A stretch of DNA of 60,012 bases from an uncultured Selenomonadaceae bacterium (GTDB lineage: Bacteria; Bacillota; Negativicutes; Selenomonadales; Selenomonadaceae): positions 1 to 60,012 of the forward strand of contig CAJOGX010000009.1 of NCBI GenBank assembly GCA_905234175.1. Reading direction: 5' to 3'. A program made the position numbers and the translations under genes. Positions 33,065-41,844 of this stretch are shown here, one piece after another (position 1 is the first letter of the stretch; every line of letters starts with the position of its first letter). The notes under the pieces were generated by a model. It was given only the letters and a program-made list of their open reading frames with translations. It was not told where the DNA came from and did not search any database.

Positions 33065-33820
33065 ATGGACAAACTTTCCGCCATAAAAATTTTGAACGCG
33101 CAACTTTCAGCCGAAATGCCGGAGCTCGAAGTTGGCGCCGTGCCGGACGATTTGCCGTCGCAACGAAAACTTTTGCGCGCGCTGATGAACGTCCGCCCGC
33201 CAATGCCGCTCGACGAAAATTTTTTGAAACTGCAGGACGAGATTTTATCCGCCGAAGTTTTGGAACGCGGCGTCGTCAAGCTTTCCGAAATCCCAAGCGT
33301 CGAAAAAAATATCAGGCTCTGGCAGGGCGACATAACGCGGCTGGAAGTCGACGCCATTGTCAACGCCGCAAATTCCGCGCTACTGGGCTGTTTCGTGCCG
33401 CTCCACGGCTGTATCGATAACGCCATTCATTCCGCCGCCGGTCTGCAATTGCGCGACGCCTGCAACAAAATTTCCAGCGGCAATGAGCCAACCGGCTGCG
33501 CCAAAATCACGCCAGCTTTCAACCTGCCCGCCAAATTCGTCATTCACACCGTCGGTCCGATAATTTACAATCCGCCGCCCAGTCGCGCTGAAGAAAATCT
33601 GCTGGCGAGCTGTTACCGTTCCTGCCTCGAACTTGCCGCCGAAAAAAATCTGCGCTCAATCGCTTTCTGCTGCATTTCGACCGGCGAATTTCACTTTCCG
33701 AACCGCCGCGCCGCTGAAATTGCCGTCGAGACCGTCAGAAATTTTCCCGCTGAAATTACCGTCGTGTTCAACGTTTTCAAGGATTTGGACGCGCAGATTT
33801 ACAGGGAAATTTTATGCTGA
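33065..33820 (+). CDS. Zinc-type macrodomain ADP-ribosyl hydrolase paired with SirTM
   Basis: 251 residues. Residues 85-251 form the macrodomain: GDITRLEVDAIVNAANSALL, then GCFVPLHGCIDNAIHSAAG, the Zn-binding signature of SirTM-associated macrodomains, and HTVGPI. The N-terminal 80 residues are helical. It should remove ADP-ribose attached by the sirtuin. ATG 33065 lies 10 nt after the SirTM stop, behind GAGGTG. It overlaps the next gene by 7 nt. Confidence 0.88.
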   Translation: MDKLSAIKILNAQLSAEMPELEVGAVPDDLPSQRKLLRALMNVRPPMPLDENFLKLQDEILSAEVLERGVVKLSEIPSVEKNIRLWQGDITRLEVDAIVNAANSALLGCFVPLHGCIDNAIHSAAGLQLRDACNKISSGNEPTGCAKITPAFNLPAKFVIHTVGPIIYNPPPSRAEENLLASCYRSCLELAAEKNLRSIAFCCISTGEFHFPNRRAAEIAVETVRNFPAEITVVFNVFKDLDAQIYREILC

Positions 33821-34413
33821 CGGCGCTGATTTTGAGCGCAGTGCTGACGGAACTCGGTTCGCGCTGGATAGATTTTCTGTACCGAATGCCGACGGCGCCG
33901 CTGACCTTCCCAGACGAAATTTCAAGCCGCGCGAGATTCCGAAAGCCGTTGCTGGCAGTTTTAATGTTCGCGGGATTTTTCAGCGTGCAGGAAATTTATC
34001 TGGGCGCGGCGGTATTTTTTCTGGCGCTGATAACGGCGACGGACTTCGAGCAGTACGTGATTTTCGACCGAATGCTCCTGCCGTTCGCGCTTGCCGGAAT
34101 TTTGGCGGCGGCGTATTTGGGCTTACCGCTGGGCGAAAGATTTTTAGCGGCGGCACTCGGCGGCGGAATTTTCCTGCTGATAGCGTTGGTTTCGCGCGGA
34201 GGAATTGGCGGCGGCGATATAAAATTAATGGCGACGCTGGGGCTCTGGCTCGGCGCGGAAACTTTGCTGAACGTCGTGATAGCGGCCTGTATTGGCGGCG
34301 GAATTGTGGCGGTTGCGCTGATTCTCGCCGGTAAAAAAAACCGCACAGATTATTTCGCTTACGGCCCGTACTTCGCGCTTGCCGCCATGTATTTTTTGTG
34401 TACCGCTGTCTGA
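33814..34413 (+). CDS. A24-family prepilin peptidase-like membrane protein
   Basis: 199 residues, about six hydrophobic segments. The two catalytic aspartates of A24 peptidases appear in TATDFEQYVIFDRM and GGIGGGDIKLMATLG; the end FAYGPYFALAAM is also typical. The N-terminal methyltransferase domain and its CxxC are absent, as in short preflagellin or tad-type peptidases. No pilin gene is nearby. It overlaps the macrodomain gene by 7 nt, so co-translation is likely, although a functional link is not evident. Confidence 0.82.
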   Translation: MLTALILSAVLTELGSRWIDFLYRMPTAPLTFPDEISSRARFRKPLLAVLMFAGFFSVQEIYLGAAVFFLALITATDFEQYVIFDRMLLPFALAGILAAAYLGLPLGERFLAAALGGGIFLLIALVSRGGIGGGDIKLMATLGLWLGAETLLNVVIAACIGGGIVAVALILAGKKNRTDYFAYGPYFALAAMYFLCTAV

Positions 34414-34483
34414 GGCGCCGCCTTTACGAATGAAAATTTTTGTGCTAAACTTTTAGCCTGAAATTTCAAAGTGAGGCGATTTA

Positions 34484-35140
34484 ATGGTACACATAGTGAT
34501 TGACCTTGAAATGAACCCAGTGCAGAAAGAGTTCCGCGAAGTGCGGCGGTTTCTGCTGGACGAAGTGATAGAATTTGGCGCGGTAAAGCTTGACGAAAAT
34601 TACCGGCAAATCGACGAGTTTCAGTGCTACGTTCGGCCGGTTTTCAGCGAAAATATCAACAGGCACATCACCAAACTCACGGGAATTACGAATGAGCAGG
34701 TGGCGGACAAAGACGGTTTCGTCGCGGCGTTCAGGAATTTTTTCAACTGGATTGGCGGCTGGGATATGAAAATTTATTCGTGGAGCCCATCGGACATCAA
34801 GCAGCTGAAAAACGAATGCGCGTACAAAATTCCGAAGTTCGACGTGCGGCGAATGGAGCGGCAGTGGATTGACGTGCAGAAGGAGTTCGACGACCGGCTT
34901 GGCCTGCACAGCAACCTTGGGCTTAAATACGCCGTCGGCGCGATGGATAGAAACTTCGAGGGCACGCAGCATACGGCGCTTGCGGACGCGGCTAACGCGG
35001 CGGCGATTCTGGCGCTCATGCAGGACGACGAGGCTTTTTTCAAAACCATGCAGCCGGTGATAGATTTGCTCAAGCCGCAGGAATTTTCGCAGTCAATCGG
35101 CGACCTGTATCCAGAGCTGGCGAATTTCAAGTTCGATTAA
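34484..35140 (+). CDS. DEDDh 3'-5' exonuclease (KapD/ExoX-like)
   Basis: 218 residues. Exo I IVIDLEMNP (D..E), Exo II around SWSPSDIKQL, Exo III GTQHTALADAANAA with His and Asp. The layout matches stand-alone DnaQ-fold exonucleases that trim nucleic acids. ATG 34484 follows GTGAGG by 7 nt; a strong terminator follows. Confidence 0.85.
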   Translation: MVHIVIDLEMNPVQKEFREVRRFLLDEVIEFGAVKLDENYRQIDEFQCYVRPVFSENINRHITKLTGITNEQVADKDGFVAAFRNFFNWIGGWDMKIYSWSPSDIKQLKNECAYKIPKFDVRRMERQWIDVQKEFDDRLGLHSNLGLKYAVGAMDRNFEGTQHTALADAANAAAILALMQDDEAFFKTMQPVIDLLKPQEFSQSIGDLYPELANFKFD

Positions 35141-35159
35141 AAAACACGGAAATAAAAAT

Positions 35160-35197
35160 GCTCCACCCTTTCGCTTTGAGAGAGTGGAGTTTTTTTT
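35160..35197 (+). terminator. Intrinsic terminator after the exonuclease gene
   Basis: CTCCAC..CTTTC / GAGAG..GTGGAG stem with a GCTT loop and eight T. Confidence 0.85.
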
Positions 35198-35198
35198 G

Positions 35199-35468
35199 TC
35201 AGTCAACTTCCTTTGGGTGAACTTCGCGCGGCTTGACTTCGCGCGGAGACTTTGACTCTCTGGGTCTGTTTTCCCTTGGCGTCACAGATTCGCGGAACTT
35301 GTCCCAAAATTCCTTTCGCTTATCGGCGTCGCCCTTGCTTTCGGATAAATAAACCGGCTCAAGAAGGTAATCGCTGGAATTATTGCTCGACGCCGAAGAA
35401 TGACCGGCAACCAGTATCGCGCTCGCAATGAGCACGGCGGGGATTAAAATTCGTGCCAGTCTTTTCAT
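35199..35468 (-). CDS. Small secreted protein with repeated Pro-Arg-Glu motifs
   Basis: 89 residues. A signal peptide (MKRLARILIPAVLIASAIL) ends near AGHSSAS. The C-terminal 30 residues repeat PRE/PKE: TPRENRPRESKSPREVKPRE, then VHPKEVD. ATG 35468 follows AAAGGA; an upstream extension has no support. Its N-terminus starts MKRLAR like its neighbour at 35519, so the two may be related. Function unknown. Confidence 0.6.
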   Translation of the reverse strand: MKRLARILIPAVLIASAILVAGHSSASSNNSSDYLLEPVYLSESKGDADKRKEFWDKFRESVTPRENRPRESKSPREVKPREVHPKEVD

Positions 35469-35518
35469 TGCAGTCAGTCCTTTAAAGTTTATTTTTACAA
35501 TTAACTCCAAAAAATTTT

Positions 35519-35686
35519 TTACCAGCGGTGACGCGGCGGCTCGAGCCACCACGGCGGCGGCGCTTTAAGTTCCTGCTGCTCAACTGGATTTTCAAACGCT
35601 TCGGGAATTTCTGCCGCTTCTGCCGTCCCGAAACTCAGCGCTCCAAAAATCAGCAGTGCCGCCAGTCCTCTCGCTAATCTCTTCAT
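35519..35686 (-). CDS. Very small secreted protein, proline/tryptophan tail
   Basis: 55 residues: a signal peptide MKRLARGLAALLIFGALSFG with a TAEAAE cleavage site, then a 30-residue mature part ending APPPWWLEPPRHRW. ATG 35686 lies 8 nt after AAAGGGCG. It is paired with the PRE-repeat protein at 35199. I do not recognise a family. Confidence 0.5.
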   Translation of the reverse strand: MKRLARGLAALLIFGALSFGTAEAAEIPEAFENPVEQQELKAPPPWWLEPPRHRW

Positions 35687-35756
35687 GTCTGACACGCCCT
35701 TTCGTAGCCTTTCACTGATTTTACAATTTTTCCGCGTGCCTGTCATTAAAGCCAGA

Positions 35757-36500
35757 TTAATTTTTGTTACGCTGCTGAAAAATTTCGTAGAGCAGTACCG
35801 CGCCGGCGACCGAGGCGTTCAGCGAATTTATTTTGCCGACCATTGGAATTTTCACCAGCAAATCGCAACTTTCGCGCGTCAGCCTGCGCATTCCCCTGCC
35901 TTCGCTGCCGATAACCAGAACAATTCCGCCGCGCAAATCCGCTTCGTTAAAATTTTTTTCAGCGCTCATATCGCCGCCGACGATTTTCAAATCCAGTTCG
36001 TGAAACTTTTTCAAAGTCTGCGCGACGTTCGTAACCTGCGCGACCCTGACGTACTCGACGGCTCCGGCGGAAGTTTTCGCAACGGTTGCATTCAAACTGA
36101 CACTGCGCCGCTTCGGAATAACTACGCCGTGCACGCCAACCGCGTCAGCCGTCCGCAAAATCGCGCCGAAGTTATGCGGGTCTTCAAGCTCGTCAAGTAA
36201 AATTATGAAAGGCGGCTCATTCCTCGACGCGGCAGTTTCCAGAATTTCCTCAACCGTCGCGTAGTCCCTCGCCGCAACCTGCGCGATAACGCCCTGGTGC
36301 CGCCCGCCGCCGGAAAGTTTATCCAGCTTAGCGCGCTCGACAAATTCTACGACGACGCCCGCTTCCTTCGCCAGCGCCAGAATTTTTCCAATCGAGCCGT
36401 CGTTACTGCCGCCCGCTACAAAAAGTTTGTTGACGCTCCGGCCGGCCTTCAAAGTTTCCGTGACGGCGTTCCTGCCAATGATTAAATCTTCGCTCGCCAT
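35757..36500 (-). CDS. rlmB: 23S rRNA (guanosine-2251 2'-O)-methyltransferase RlmB
   Basis: 247 residues. N-terminal substrate domain (IIGRNAVTETLKAGRSVNKL) and SPOUT motifs LLDELEDPHNFGAILRTADA, VIGSEGRGM and KIPMVGKINSLNASVAGAV, matching RlmB/TrmH2. It methylates G2251 in the P loop. It starts 9 nt after the PagL-like gene, in an mrnC-pagL-rlmB run; mrnC-rlmB is a common Firmicute pair. Confidence 0.93.
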   Translation of the reverse strand: MASEDLIIGRNAVTETLKAGRSVNKLFVAGGSNDGSIGKILALAKEAGVVVEFVERAKLDKLSGGGRHQGVIAQVAARDYATVEEILETAASRNEPPFIILLDELEDPHNFGAILRTADAVGVHGVVIPKRRSVSLNATVAKTSAGAVEYVRVAQVTNVAQTLKKFHELDLKIVGGDMSAEKNFNEADLRGGIVLVIGSEGRGMRRLTRESCDLLVKIPMVGKINSLNASVAGAVLLYEIFQQRNKN

Positions 36501-36509
36501 GTCCGCGCC

Positions 36510-37079
36510 TCAGAATTTGTGGCTGACGCCGACGGAAAATCCCATCGTGTCATAGCCAGGGTTGTGCTTTTTCATGCCGTTGGAAACGTGGCTGACGTAG
36601 TAGCCGACCGTGAAGGAATCGTCGCCGCTGTATTTCCACGTCAAACTCGGACCAATGCGCCACATGAAGCCGTACGCGCGCCCCTGCGCAGGATGAGCCC
36701 TGTTGTAAATCAGAAAACTGCCGCCAATGTCCCAGTTAGCGTATAGCTTGCCGGAAATATTTTTGTCCCAGCGCAGAAATCCCGCCACGCCCAGTCCAAC
36801 GGCGTTGCTGTCGCGGAAAATTCCTTCGTATTTGCGGTTCGTGTAGCCGGTCGCGCGGGAAAAAGTCAGCCCGCGATAAAATGTCAGCGCGCGGTGCTCG
36901 TGCATTTTCTGCAGAACGTGCACATTGTAGTTGTCAACCTGCCTGTCGCCGTGAAGCCTGCCCTGAAGATAATCCAGCTGAATTTCCCAGTTTTTTTTCG
37001 TGTCAGAATTTGCCTCGGCGGTGCTGAAAATTAAAAATCCTGCCAGCAAAACCGCCGCCGCCCGTTTAAAAATTTCCAC
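36510..37079 (-). CDS. PagL-like lipid A 3-O-deacylase, outer-membrane beta-barrel
   Basis: 189 residues: a signal peptide (AAAVLLAGFLIFSTAEA) and amphipathic strands ending in an aromatic residue (SVGVSHKF), as in outer-membrane barrels. The PagL catalytic motif appears as SHVSNGMKKHNPGYDTMGFS: His and Ser match, and the Glu of the triad is Asp. PagL removes an acyl chain from lipid A. Its presence supports a diderm cell. GTG 37079 sits inside mrnC with GGAGG 8 nt upstream. Insertion between mrnC and rlmB is unusual. Confidence 0.78.
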   Translation of the reverse strand: MEIFKRAAAVLLAGFLIFSTAEANSDTKKNWEIQLDYLQGRLHGDRQVDNYNVHVLQKMHEHRALTFYRGLTFSRATGYTNRKYEGIFRDSNAVGLGVAGFLRWDKNISGKLYANWDIGGSFLIYNRAHPAQGRAYGFMWRIGPSLTWKYSGDDSFTVGYYVSHVSNGMKKHNPGYDTMGFSVGVSHKF

Positions 37080-37473
37080 CCAAAAATCCTCCCTCAGTCA
37101 GCGCCATTTCGCAAATTTCGTCGAGGCGCGCAATTTTATTCGTGAGAAAAAGTTCGCCCAGCAGCGCTTCAAAACCCGTGCTTGCGTGGTACTCCGCGAC
37201 AGTTGCAACGCGCGGCGCGTGACTTTTAGCGTTCCTGCCGCGCCGGAAAATCGCCCGTTCGTCTTCGGTTAAGCGCGGCTCGATTTTTTTATAAACTTCC
37301 GCCTGCACTGACGCCGAAACTATTTGCGCGCTCAGCTCGTGAAGTTTTTCGATTCGGTGCGTGAGCGATAAAAGCCGCGTCCTAACGAACAGGTGAAAAT
37401 ACGCGTCGCCGACGTACGCCAGCACCAGCGGCGAAAGTTCCCGCGTGTCTACGAAATTTTCCATTTCACGCAC
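37066..37473 (-). CDS. mrnC: Mini-ribonuclease 3
   Basis: 135 residues. RNase III catalytic core without a dsRNA-binding domain: SPLVLAYVGDAYFHLFVR, KLHELSAQIVSA, RRGRNAKSH and GFEALLGELFLT. It matures 23S rRNA. It overlaps the 3' end of cysS by 25 nt, the common cysS-mrnC arrangement. Start may be GTG 37473 or ATG 37464. Confidence 0.94.
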   Translation of the reverse strand: MREMENFVDTRELSPLVLAYVGDAYFHLFVRTRLLSLTHRIEKLHELSAQIVSASVQAEVYKKIEPRLTEDERAIFRRGRNAKSHAPRVATVAEYHASTGFEALLGELFLTNKIARLDEICEMALTEGGFLGGNF

Positions 37474-38930
37474 TGCGGAGTATCTTCCAGCGCAATTCCG
37501 GCGGCTTTCAAATCGTCGCGGATTTTGTCAGCAACCGCCCAGTTTTTATTTTTGCGCGCGTCCTGCCGAATGTCCACGATAATTTTCATGAGCTTATCGA
37601 CAAGCTCGGAATCGGCGGCAGTATCCTCAACGTTCTCGAAAATTCCAATCGTCGACGCCATGTCCGTGAAAATTTCCGAAACGCGCATAATCATATAAGC
37701 GTCGGTGCCGCGCGGCAGAATTTTTCCGGCGAGGTAATCGCTGTGGTAAGCGTTCACGTCGCGCGCCAGCTCGAACATGTAGCTAATCGCCAGCGCCGTG
37801 TTGAAATCGTCGTTCATCGCGTCATCGAAAGCCGCCAGCAGTCTTTCCGCCAGCTCGACCAGGCCGCCAGCCTGCGACATCGTGAGCATTGGGTCTTTCT
37901 TGCCCTTGAGAAATTTATCTTCCTCGATTTGCTTAACGAGTTCGTGAAGGTTGTCGTACGCGGTTTTAAGGCGGTTATAGGCAACCTGCGCCTCGCGGAC
38001 GACGTTTTCATTGAGTTCAAGCGGGCTGCGGTAATGCGTCTGCACGAGGAAAAAGCGGACGACTTCGCCAGGAAATTTCTTGAGAATATCTTCGACGAGG
38101 AAAAAATTTCCGGCGGACTTGCTCATTTTCTCCGCGTTGACGGTGATAAAGCCGTTGTGAACCCAGTACTGCGCGAAAGAATGTTCGTCGCCTAGCGCGC
38201 ATTGGGACTGCGCAATTTCGTTTTCGTGGTGCGGGAAAATCAAGTCAGCGCCGCCGCCGTGGAAGTCAAATTTCTCGCCGAGATATTTCAGCGACATCGC
38301 CGAGCATTCAATATGCCAGCCAGGCCGCCCCTTGCCCCACGGGCTGTCCCACGCCGGTTCGCCAGGCTTAGCCGCCTTCCACAGCGCAAAATCCATCGGG
38401 TGGCGTTTCCTGTCGTCAACTTCGACGCGAGCGCCCGCCTGCATATCTTCAAACTTGCGCCGACTCAGCTTGCCGTAACTTTTATCCGCCTCGACGCTGT
38501 AAAAAACGTCGCCGTTGTCCAGTTTGTACGCGAAACCTTTCTCGACGAGCGTTTCAATAAGCGCGATAATATCGGGAATCGTCTCGGAAACTTTCGGGTA
38601 AACGTCGGCGGGCTGCACGTTCAGCGCGTCCATGACCTGAAAATAATTGCGAATGTAGCGGTCGGTAATTTCCGTCCAGCTGACGCCCTCGCGATTTGCT
38701 GCCGCAATAATTTTATCGTCAACGTCCGTGAAATTCTGCACGTAGCGAACTTTGTAGCCCTGCCGCGCGAAGTACCGGCGAATCACGTCCCACGTCACGA
38801 ACGGGCGCGCGTTGCCAATGTGCGGCTTGTTATAGGGCGTCACGCCGCAGCAGTAAATGCTGACCTCGCCAGCCTTGAGCGGCTTGAAAATTTCCTTACT
38901 CCTGCTCATCGTATTGAAAACCTGAATCAT
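37449..38930 (-). CDS. cysS: Cysteinyl-tRNA synthetase
   Basis: 493 residues. Zinc/HIGH region YCCGVTPYNKPHIGNARPF, WHIECSAMS and KMSKS loop AEKMSKSAGNFF. Charges Cys onto tRNA-Cys. ATG 38930 is 8 nt after AGGAGG. Lies downstream of cysE, coupling cysteine synthesis and use. Confidence 0.97.
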   Translation of the reverse strand: MIQVFNTMSRSKEIFKPLKAGEVSIYCCGVTPYNKPHIGNARPFVTWDVIRRYFARQGYKVRYVQNFTDVDDKIIAAANREGVSWTEITDRYIRNYFQVMDALNVQPADVYPKVSETIPDIIALIETLVEKGFAYKLDNGDVFYSVEADKSYGKLSRRKFEDMQAGARVEVDDRKRHPMDFALWKAAKPGEPAWDSPWGKGRPGWHIECSAMSLKYLGEKFDFHGGGADLIFPHHENEIAQSQCALGDEHSFAQYWVHNGFITVNAEKMSKSAGNFFLVEDILKKFPGEVVRFFLVQTHYRSPLELNENVVREAQVAYNRLKTAYDNLHELVKQIEEDKFLKGKKDPMLTMSQAGGLVELAERLLAAFDDAMNDDFNTALAISYMFELARDVNAYHSDYLAGKILPRGTDAYMIMRVSEIFTDMASTIGIFENVEDTAADSELVDKLMKIIVDIRQDARKNKNWAVADKIRDDLKAAGIALEDTPQCVKWKIS

Positions 38931-38942
38931 ATTTTGAGCCTC

Positions 38943-39803
38943 CTATTTTTTCCTGGCAGATTTTTTTATATTAACTTTCGGCTTATCCTCGGCGGCGGCA
39001 ACTTCGAGCGCGGAAGTTCGCATTGCCTCAGCGGAAATTTCTGCGCGGGCGACAGCCAGTTCCTTTTCCAAATCGTGAATACGTTCTTCGAGCCGCTGAA
39101 TCTGCCGCAGCGCAACTTCAATCATTTCGCGTTCGGGGTCGGGTAAATTGTCGTGGCTCAGGTCAACGTCAATCTCGTCGCAAATTTCCGCGTGGACGTT
39201 CGGGTCGTCGATATTCATTCCGCGCTTTTTACAAATTTCCAGCCACGCCTGCTTAAATTCTTCCTCGTTGTGAATGCGCCTGCCGTGCAGAACCACGACG
39301 CGCCCAGGAATGCCGACGACGGTTGCATAGGGCGGAACTTCCTTGAGTACGACGGAGCCCGCGCCAATTTTCGCGTGGTCGCCAACTTTGAACGAGCCCA
39401 GAACTTTCGCGCCGGTCGCTATTACGACGTTGTTGCCAATCGTTGGGTGGCGCTTGCCCTTTTCCTTGCCCGTGCCGCCCAGCGTGACGCCCTGATACAG
39501 CGTGACGTTTTTGCCAATCTCCGCCGTCTCGCCAATGACAATCCCCGTGCCGTGGTCTATGAAAAGCCCGTCGCCAATCGTCGCGCCAGGGTGAATCTCA
39601 ATGCCCGTCAGAAAGCGGCAGAAATTTGAAACCAGTCGCGCAGAAACTATCCAGCCGCGTGTGAATAGCGCGTGCGAAATCCTGTGCAGCCAAATCGCGT
39701 GAAGGCCGGAGTAACACAAAATTACTTCGAGCGTGCTCTTAGCCGCCGGATCCCGTTCAAAAATTACGCGAATGTCTTTCTTTATGCGCGAAAAAAAATT
39801 CAT
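38943..39803 (-). CDS. cysE: Serine O-acetyltransferase with C-terminal extension
   Basis: 286 residues. Left-handed beta-helix hexapeptides: [40 protein letters not shown] and [19 protein letters not shown]. Makes O-acetylserine for cysteine synthesis. After about 185 residues there is a charged coiled-coil tail ending NIKKSARKK, longer than in the short Firmicute form. ATG 39803 lies 9 nt after AGAGG. Confidence 0.95.
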   Translation of the reverse strand: MNFFSRIKKDIRVIFERDPAAKSTLEVILCYSGLHAIWLHRISHALFTRGWIVSARLVSNFCRFLTGIEIHPGATIGDGLFIDHGTGIVIGETAEIGKNVTLYQGVTLGGTGKEKGKRHPTIGNNVVIATGAKVLGSFKVGDHAKIGAGSVVLKEVPPYATVVGIPGRVVVLHGRRIHNEEEFKQAWLEICKKRGMNIDDPNVHAEICDEIDVDLSHDNLPDPEREMIEVALRQIQRLEERIHDLEKELAVARAEISAEAMRTSALEVAAAEDKPKVNIKKSARKK

Positions 39804-39809
39804 CAAAAA

Positions 39810-40283
39810 TTACCTCTCAATGGCGCAGACCGCGTACGCCGCAATTCCCAGCTCCGCGCCGGTAAAGCCCAGCCGCTCCTCCGTCGTTGCCTTCACGCTC
39901 ACCGCGCCGGTTTCTACCTGCAAAATTTCTGCCAGCCGCGCCCGCATTTTCGTAATGTACGGCGCCAGTTTCGGCTTCTGCGCGACGATTATCGAATCAA
40001 TATTTACAATGCCAAAATTTTCCGCGCGAAGAATTTTCAGCGTTTCAGCGAGGAGCTTCGTGCTGTCAATATTTTTGTAAGCGGCGTTGCTGTCTGGAAA
40101 GTGCTGCCCGATGTCTCCCAGTGCCGCCGCGCCCAACATTGCGTCGATTATCGCGTGAATCAAAACGTCCGCGTCCGAATGCCCGTCCAAACCCAGCTCG
40201 TGCGGAATTTCCACGCCGCCCAGAATTAATTTCCGACCGCTAACCAGCCGGTGCACGTCGTAGCCAATCCCAAACCGCGTCAT
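39810..40283 (-). CDS. ispF: 2-C-methyl-D-erythritol 2,4-cyclodiphosphate synthase
   Basis: 157 residues, full length. GIGYDVHRL, LDGHSDADVLIHAIIDAML with zinc-binding Asp/His, GDIGQHFPD and SVKATTEERLGFTG. It makes MEcPP in the MEP isoprenoid pathway. ATGA overlap with ispD. Confidence 0.97.
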   Translation of the reverse strand: MTRFGIGYDVHRLVSGRKLILGGVEIPHELGLDGHSDADVLIHAIIDAMLGAAALGDIGQHFPDSNAAYKNIDSTKLLAETLKILRAENFGIVNIDSIIVAQKPKLAPYITKMRARLAEILQVETGAVSVKATTEERLGFTGAELGIAAYAVCAIER

Positions 40284-40963
40284 AAATTTTCGCCCCTCAA
40301 AAAATTCTCAGCAACCGCAATATCTTCCGGCGTCGTAACTTTTATATTTTTGTAAGAGCTGGCGACAACCTTAACCCGCGCGCCGATTCGTTCAACTAAA
40401 CTGGCGTCGTCCGTGCCAAGAAAATTATCAGCCTCGGCCTGCGCGTACGCCCGCAGTAAAATTTCGCGCTGAAATCCCTGCGGCGTCTGCACCGCGACCA
40501 GTTCCGCGCGCGGCGGCGTCGACTTCACAAATCCTTCCGCGTCGACAAATTTTATCGTGTTTTTTTCCGGCACTGCCGCTATCGCTCCGCCGAATTTTTC
40601 CGCCGCGTCGATGACTTTTTCTATCGTTTCCAAATCGACCAGCGGGCGCGCCGCGTCGTGCACCAGAACTGTTTCCGCGTCCGCTGGCAAAAGTTTCAGC
40701 CCGTTCGCTATCGAGTACTGCCGCTCCGAGCCGCCGACCGTTACCGCCCACGGTTTCAGTTCCGCCGAGCGTAAAAGCTGCGTGACCGTTTCGACTTCGC
40801 CCGCGCCGACGACTACGATTAAAAAATTTATTCGCGCAGATTTTGAAAAAGTTTTGAGCGTGCGGAGCAAAATCGATTCGCCAGCCAGTTCGAGGAAAAT
40901 TTTGTTCGAGCCCGTTCCCATTCGCCGACTCGCGCCCGCCGCCGGAAATATCGCCGCCACCAT
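40280..40963 (-). CDS. ispD: 2-C-methyl-D-erythritol 4-phosphate cytidylyltransferase
   Basis: 227 residues. Nucleotidyltransferase start IFPAAGASRRMGTGSNKIFL, then VLVHDAARPLVD and the TPQGFQ motif. Makes CDP-ME in the MEP pathway. Starts right at the HAD-gene stop and overlaps ispF (ATGA). Confidence 0.96.
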   Translation of the reverse strand: MVAAIFPAAGASRRMGTGSNKIFLELAGESILLRTLKTFSKSARINFLIVVVGAGEVETVTQLLRSAELKPWAVTVGGSERQYSIANGLKLLPADAETVLVHDAARPLVDLETIEKVIDAAEKFGGAIAAVPEKNTIKFVDAEGFVKSTPPRAELVAVQTPQGFQREILLRAYAQAEADNFLGTDDASLVERIGARVKVVASSYKNIKVTTPEDIAVAENFLRGENL

Positions 40964-40964
40964 T

Positions 40965-41768
40965 TTAAATCAAACCCTCAGCCATGAGCTTTTTAATTCC
41001 GACGAGCACGCCAAATTCGTCGTTGCTGGCGGTCTCGTAGCGCGCAATTTTTTTCAGTTCGGGGTGAGCGTTCGCCATCGCAAAGCTGTGCCCGACCGCC
41101 TGAATCATCTCGTAATCGTTCATGTAATCGCCGAACGCTGCGCATTCCTCCGGCGCAACTTCCAAAATCCGCTGAACTGCGCGAACCGCCTCGCCCTTGT
41201 TAATCCCTGGCGACATAACGTCAACCCACTGATTTGAACTTAGCACGACCTGCAGGCTGTCATAAAACTGCGCAAGGTGGCGGTAAATATTTTCGTCAGC
41301 GCGCCCCGTGGCGTCGAACAGCGCAACTTTAATCGGCGTGTCGTCAATCGCTGAAAAATCGTCAACAACGGCGTTGTGCGTGTAGTACTTGGCGAGCTCA
41401 GTCTGATTTTCGGCGGTATCCTGTTCGCGGCGAATGTAGGCGTCCTTCTTGCCGCACCAGACGCGCAGAATATTTTTGAGCGGCTCGGTGACTTTCAAAA
41501 CTTCGTCGACGGCGGCGCGGTCAATCGGGCTGCTGAAAATTTCAATCTCCCTGTGCATGACGAGCGTGCCGTTTTCCGCCAGAAATAAAAATTCGTCAAC
41601 GTACTTCTCAAAACTTTTGAGCAGGGAAAAATATTGTCTGCCGCTGGCAGGAGCGAAAATCACGCCGCGCCTTTTGAGTTCAGCCATCATTTCATCGAAG
41701 CCGTCGGGAAGTTTGTTGGCGCTGGTGAGGAGCGTGCCGTCCATGTCCGAAAAAATAATTTTAATCAC
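40965..41768 (-). CDS. HAD-superfamily Cof-type phosphatase
   Basis: 267 residues. Motif I SDMDGTLL, motif II PASGRQ, motif III Lys in NKGEAVRAVQ, motif IV FGDYMNDYEMI; the cap lies between II and III. Cof-type enzymes dephosphorylate sugar phosphates, PLP or flavin precursors; the substrate is unknown here. One base separates it from ispD. The GAGGTTTT ribosome site lies before ATG 41768. Confidence 0.92.
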   Translation of the reverse strand: MIKIIFSDMDGTLLTSANKLPDGFDEMMAELKRRGVIFAPASGRQYFSLLKSFEKYVDEFLFLAENGTLVMHREIEIFSSPIDRAAVDEVLKVTEPLKNILRVWCGKKDAYIRREQDTAENQTELAKYYTHNAVVDDFSAIDDTPIKVALFDATGRADENIYRHLAQFYDSLQVVLSSNQWVDVMSPGINKGEAVRAVQRILEVAPEECAAFGDYMNDYEMIQAVGHSFAMANAHPELKKIARYETASNDEFGVLVGIKKLMAEGLI

Positions 41769-41844
41769 GTCGAAAACCTCCGCAGAAATTTTTCCCTATT
41801 TTACACTGATTTTGGATTATTGAAAAGCATAACATGTAAAAAAA

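Noticed and set aside
31129..33426. 765-residue minus-strand reading frame
   Set aside because: It lies antisense to rplJ, rplL, sirTM and the macrodomain gene, all well supported; it is a shadow frame in GC-rich third positions.
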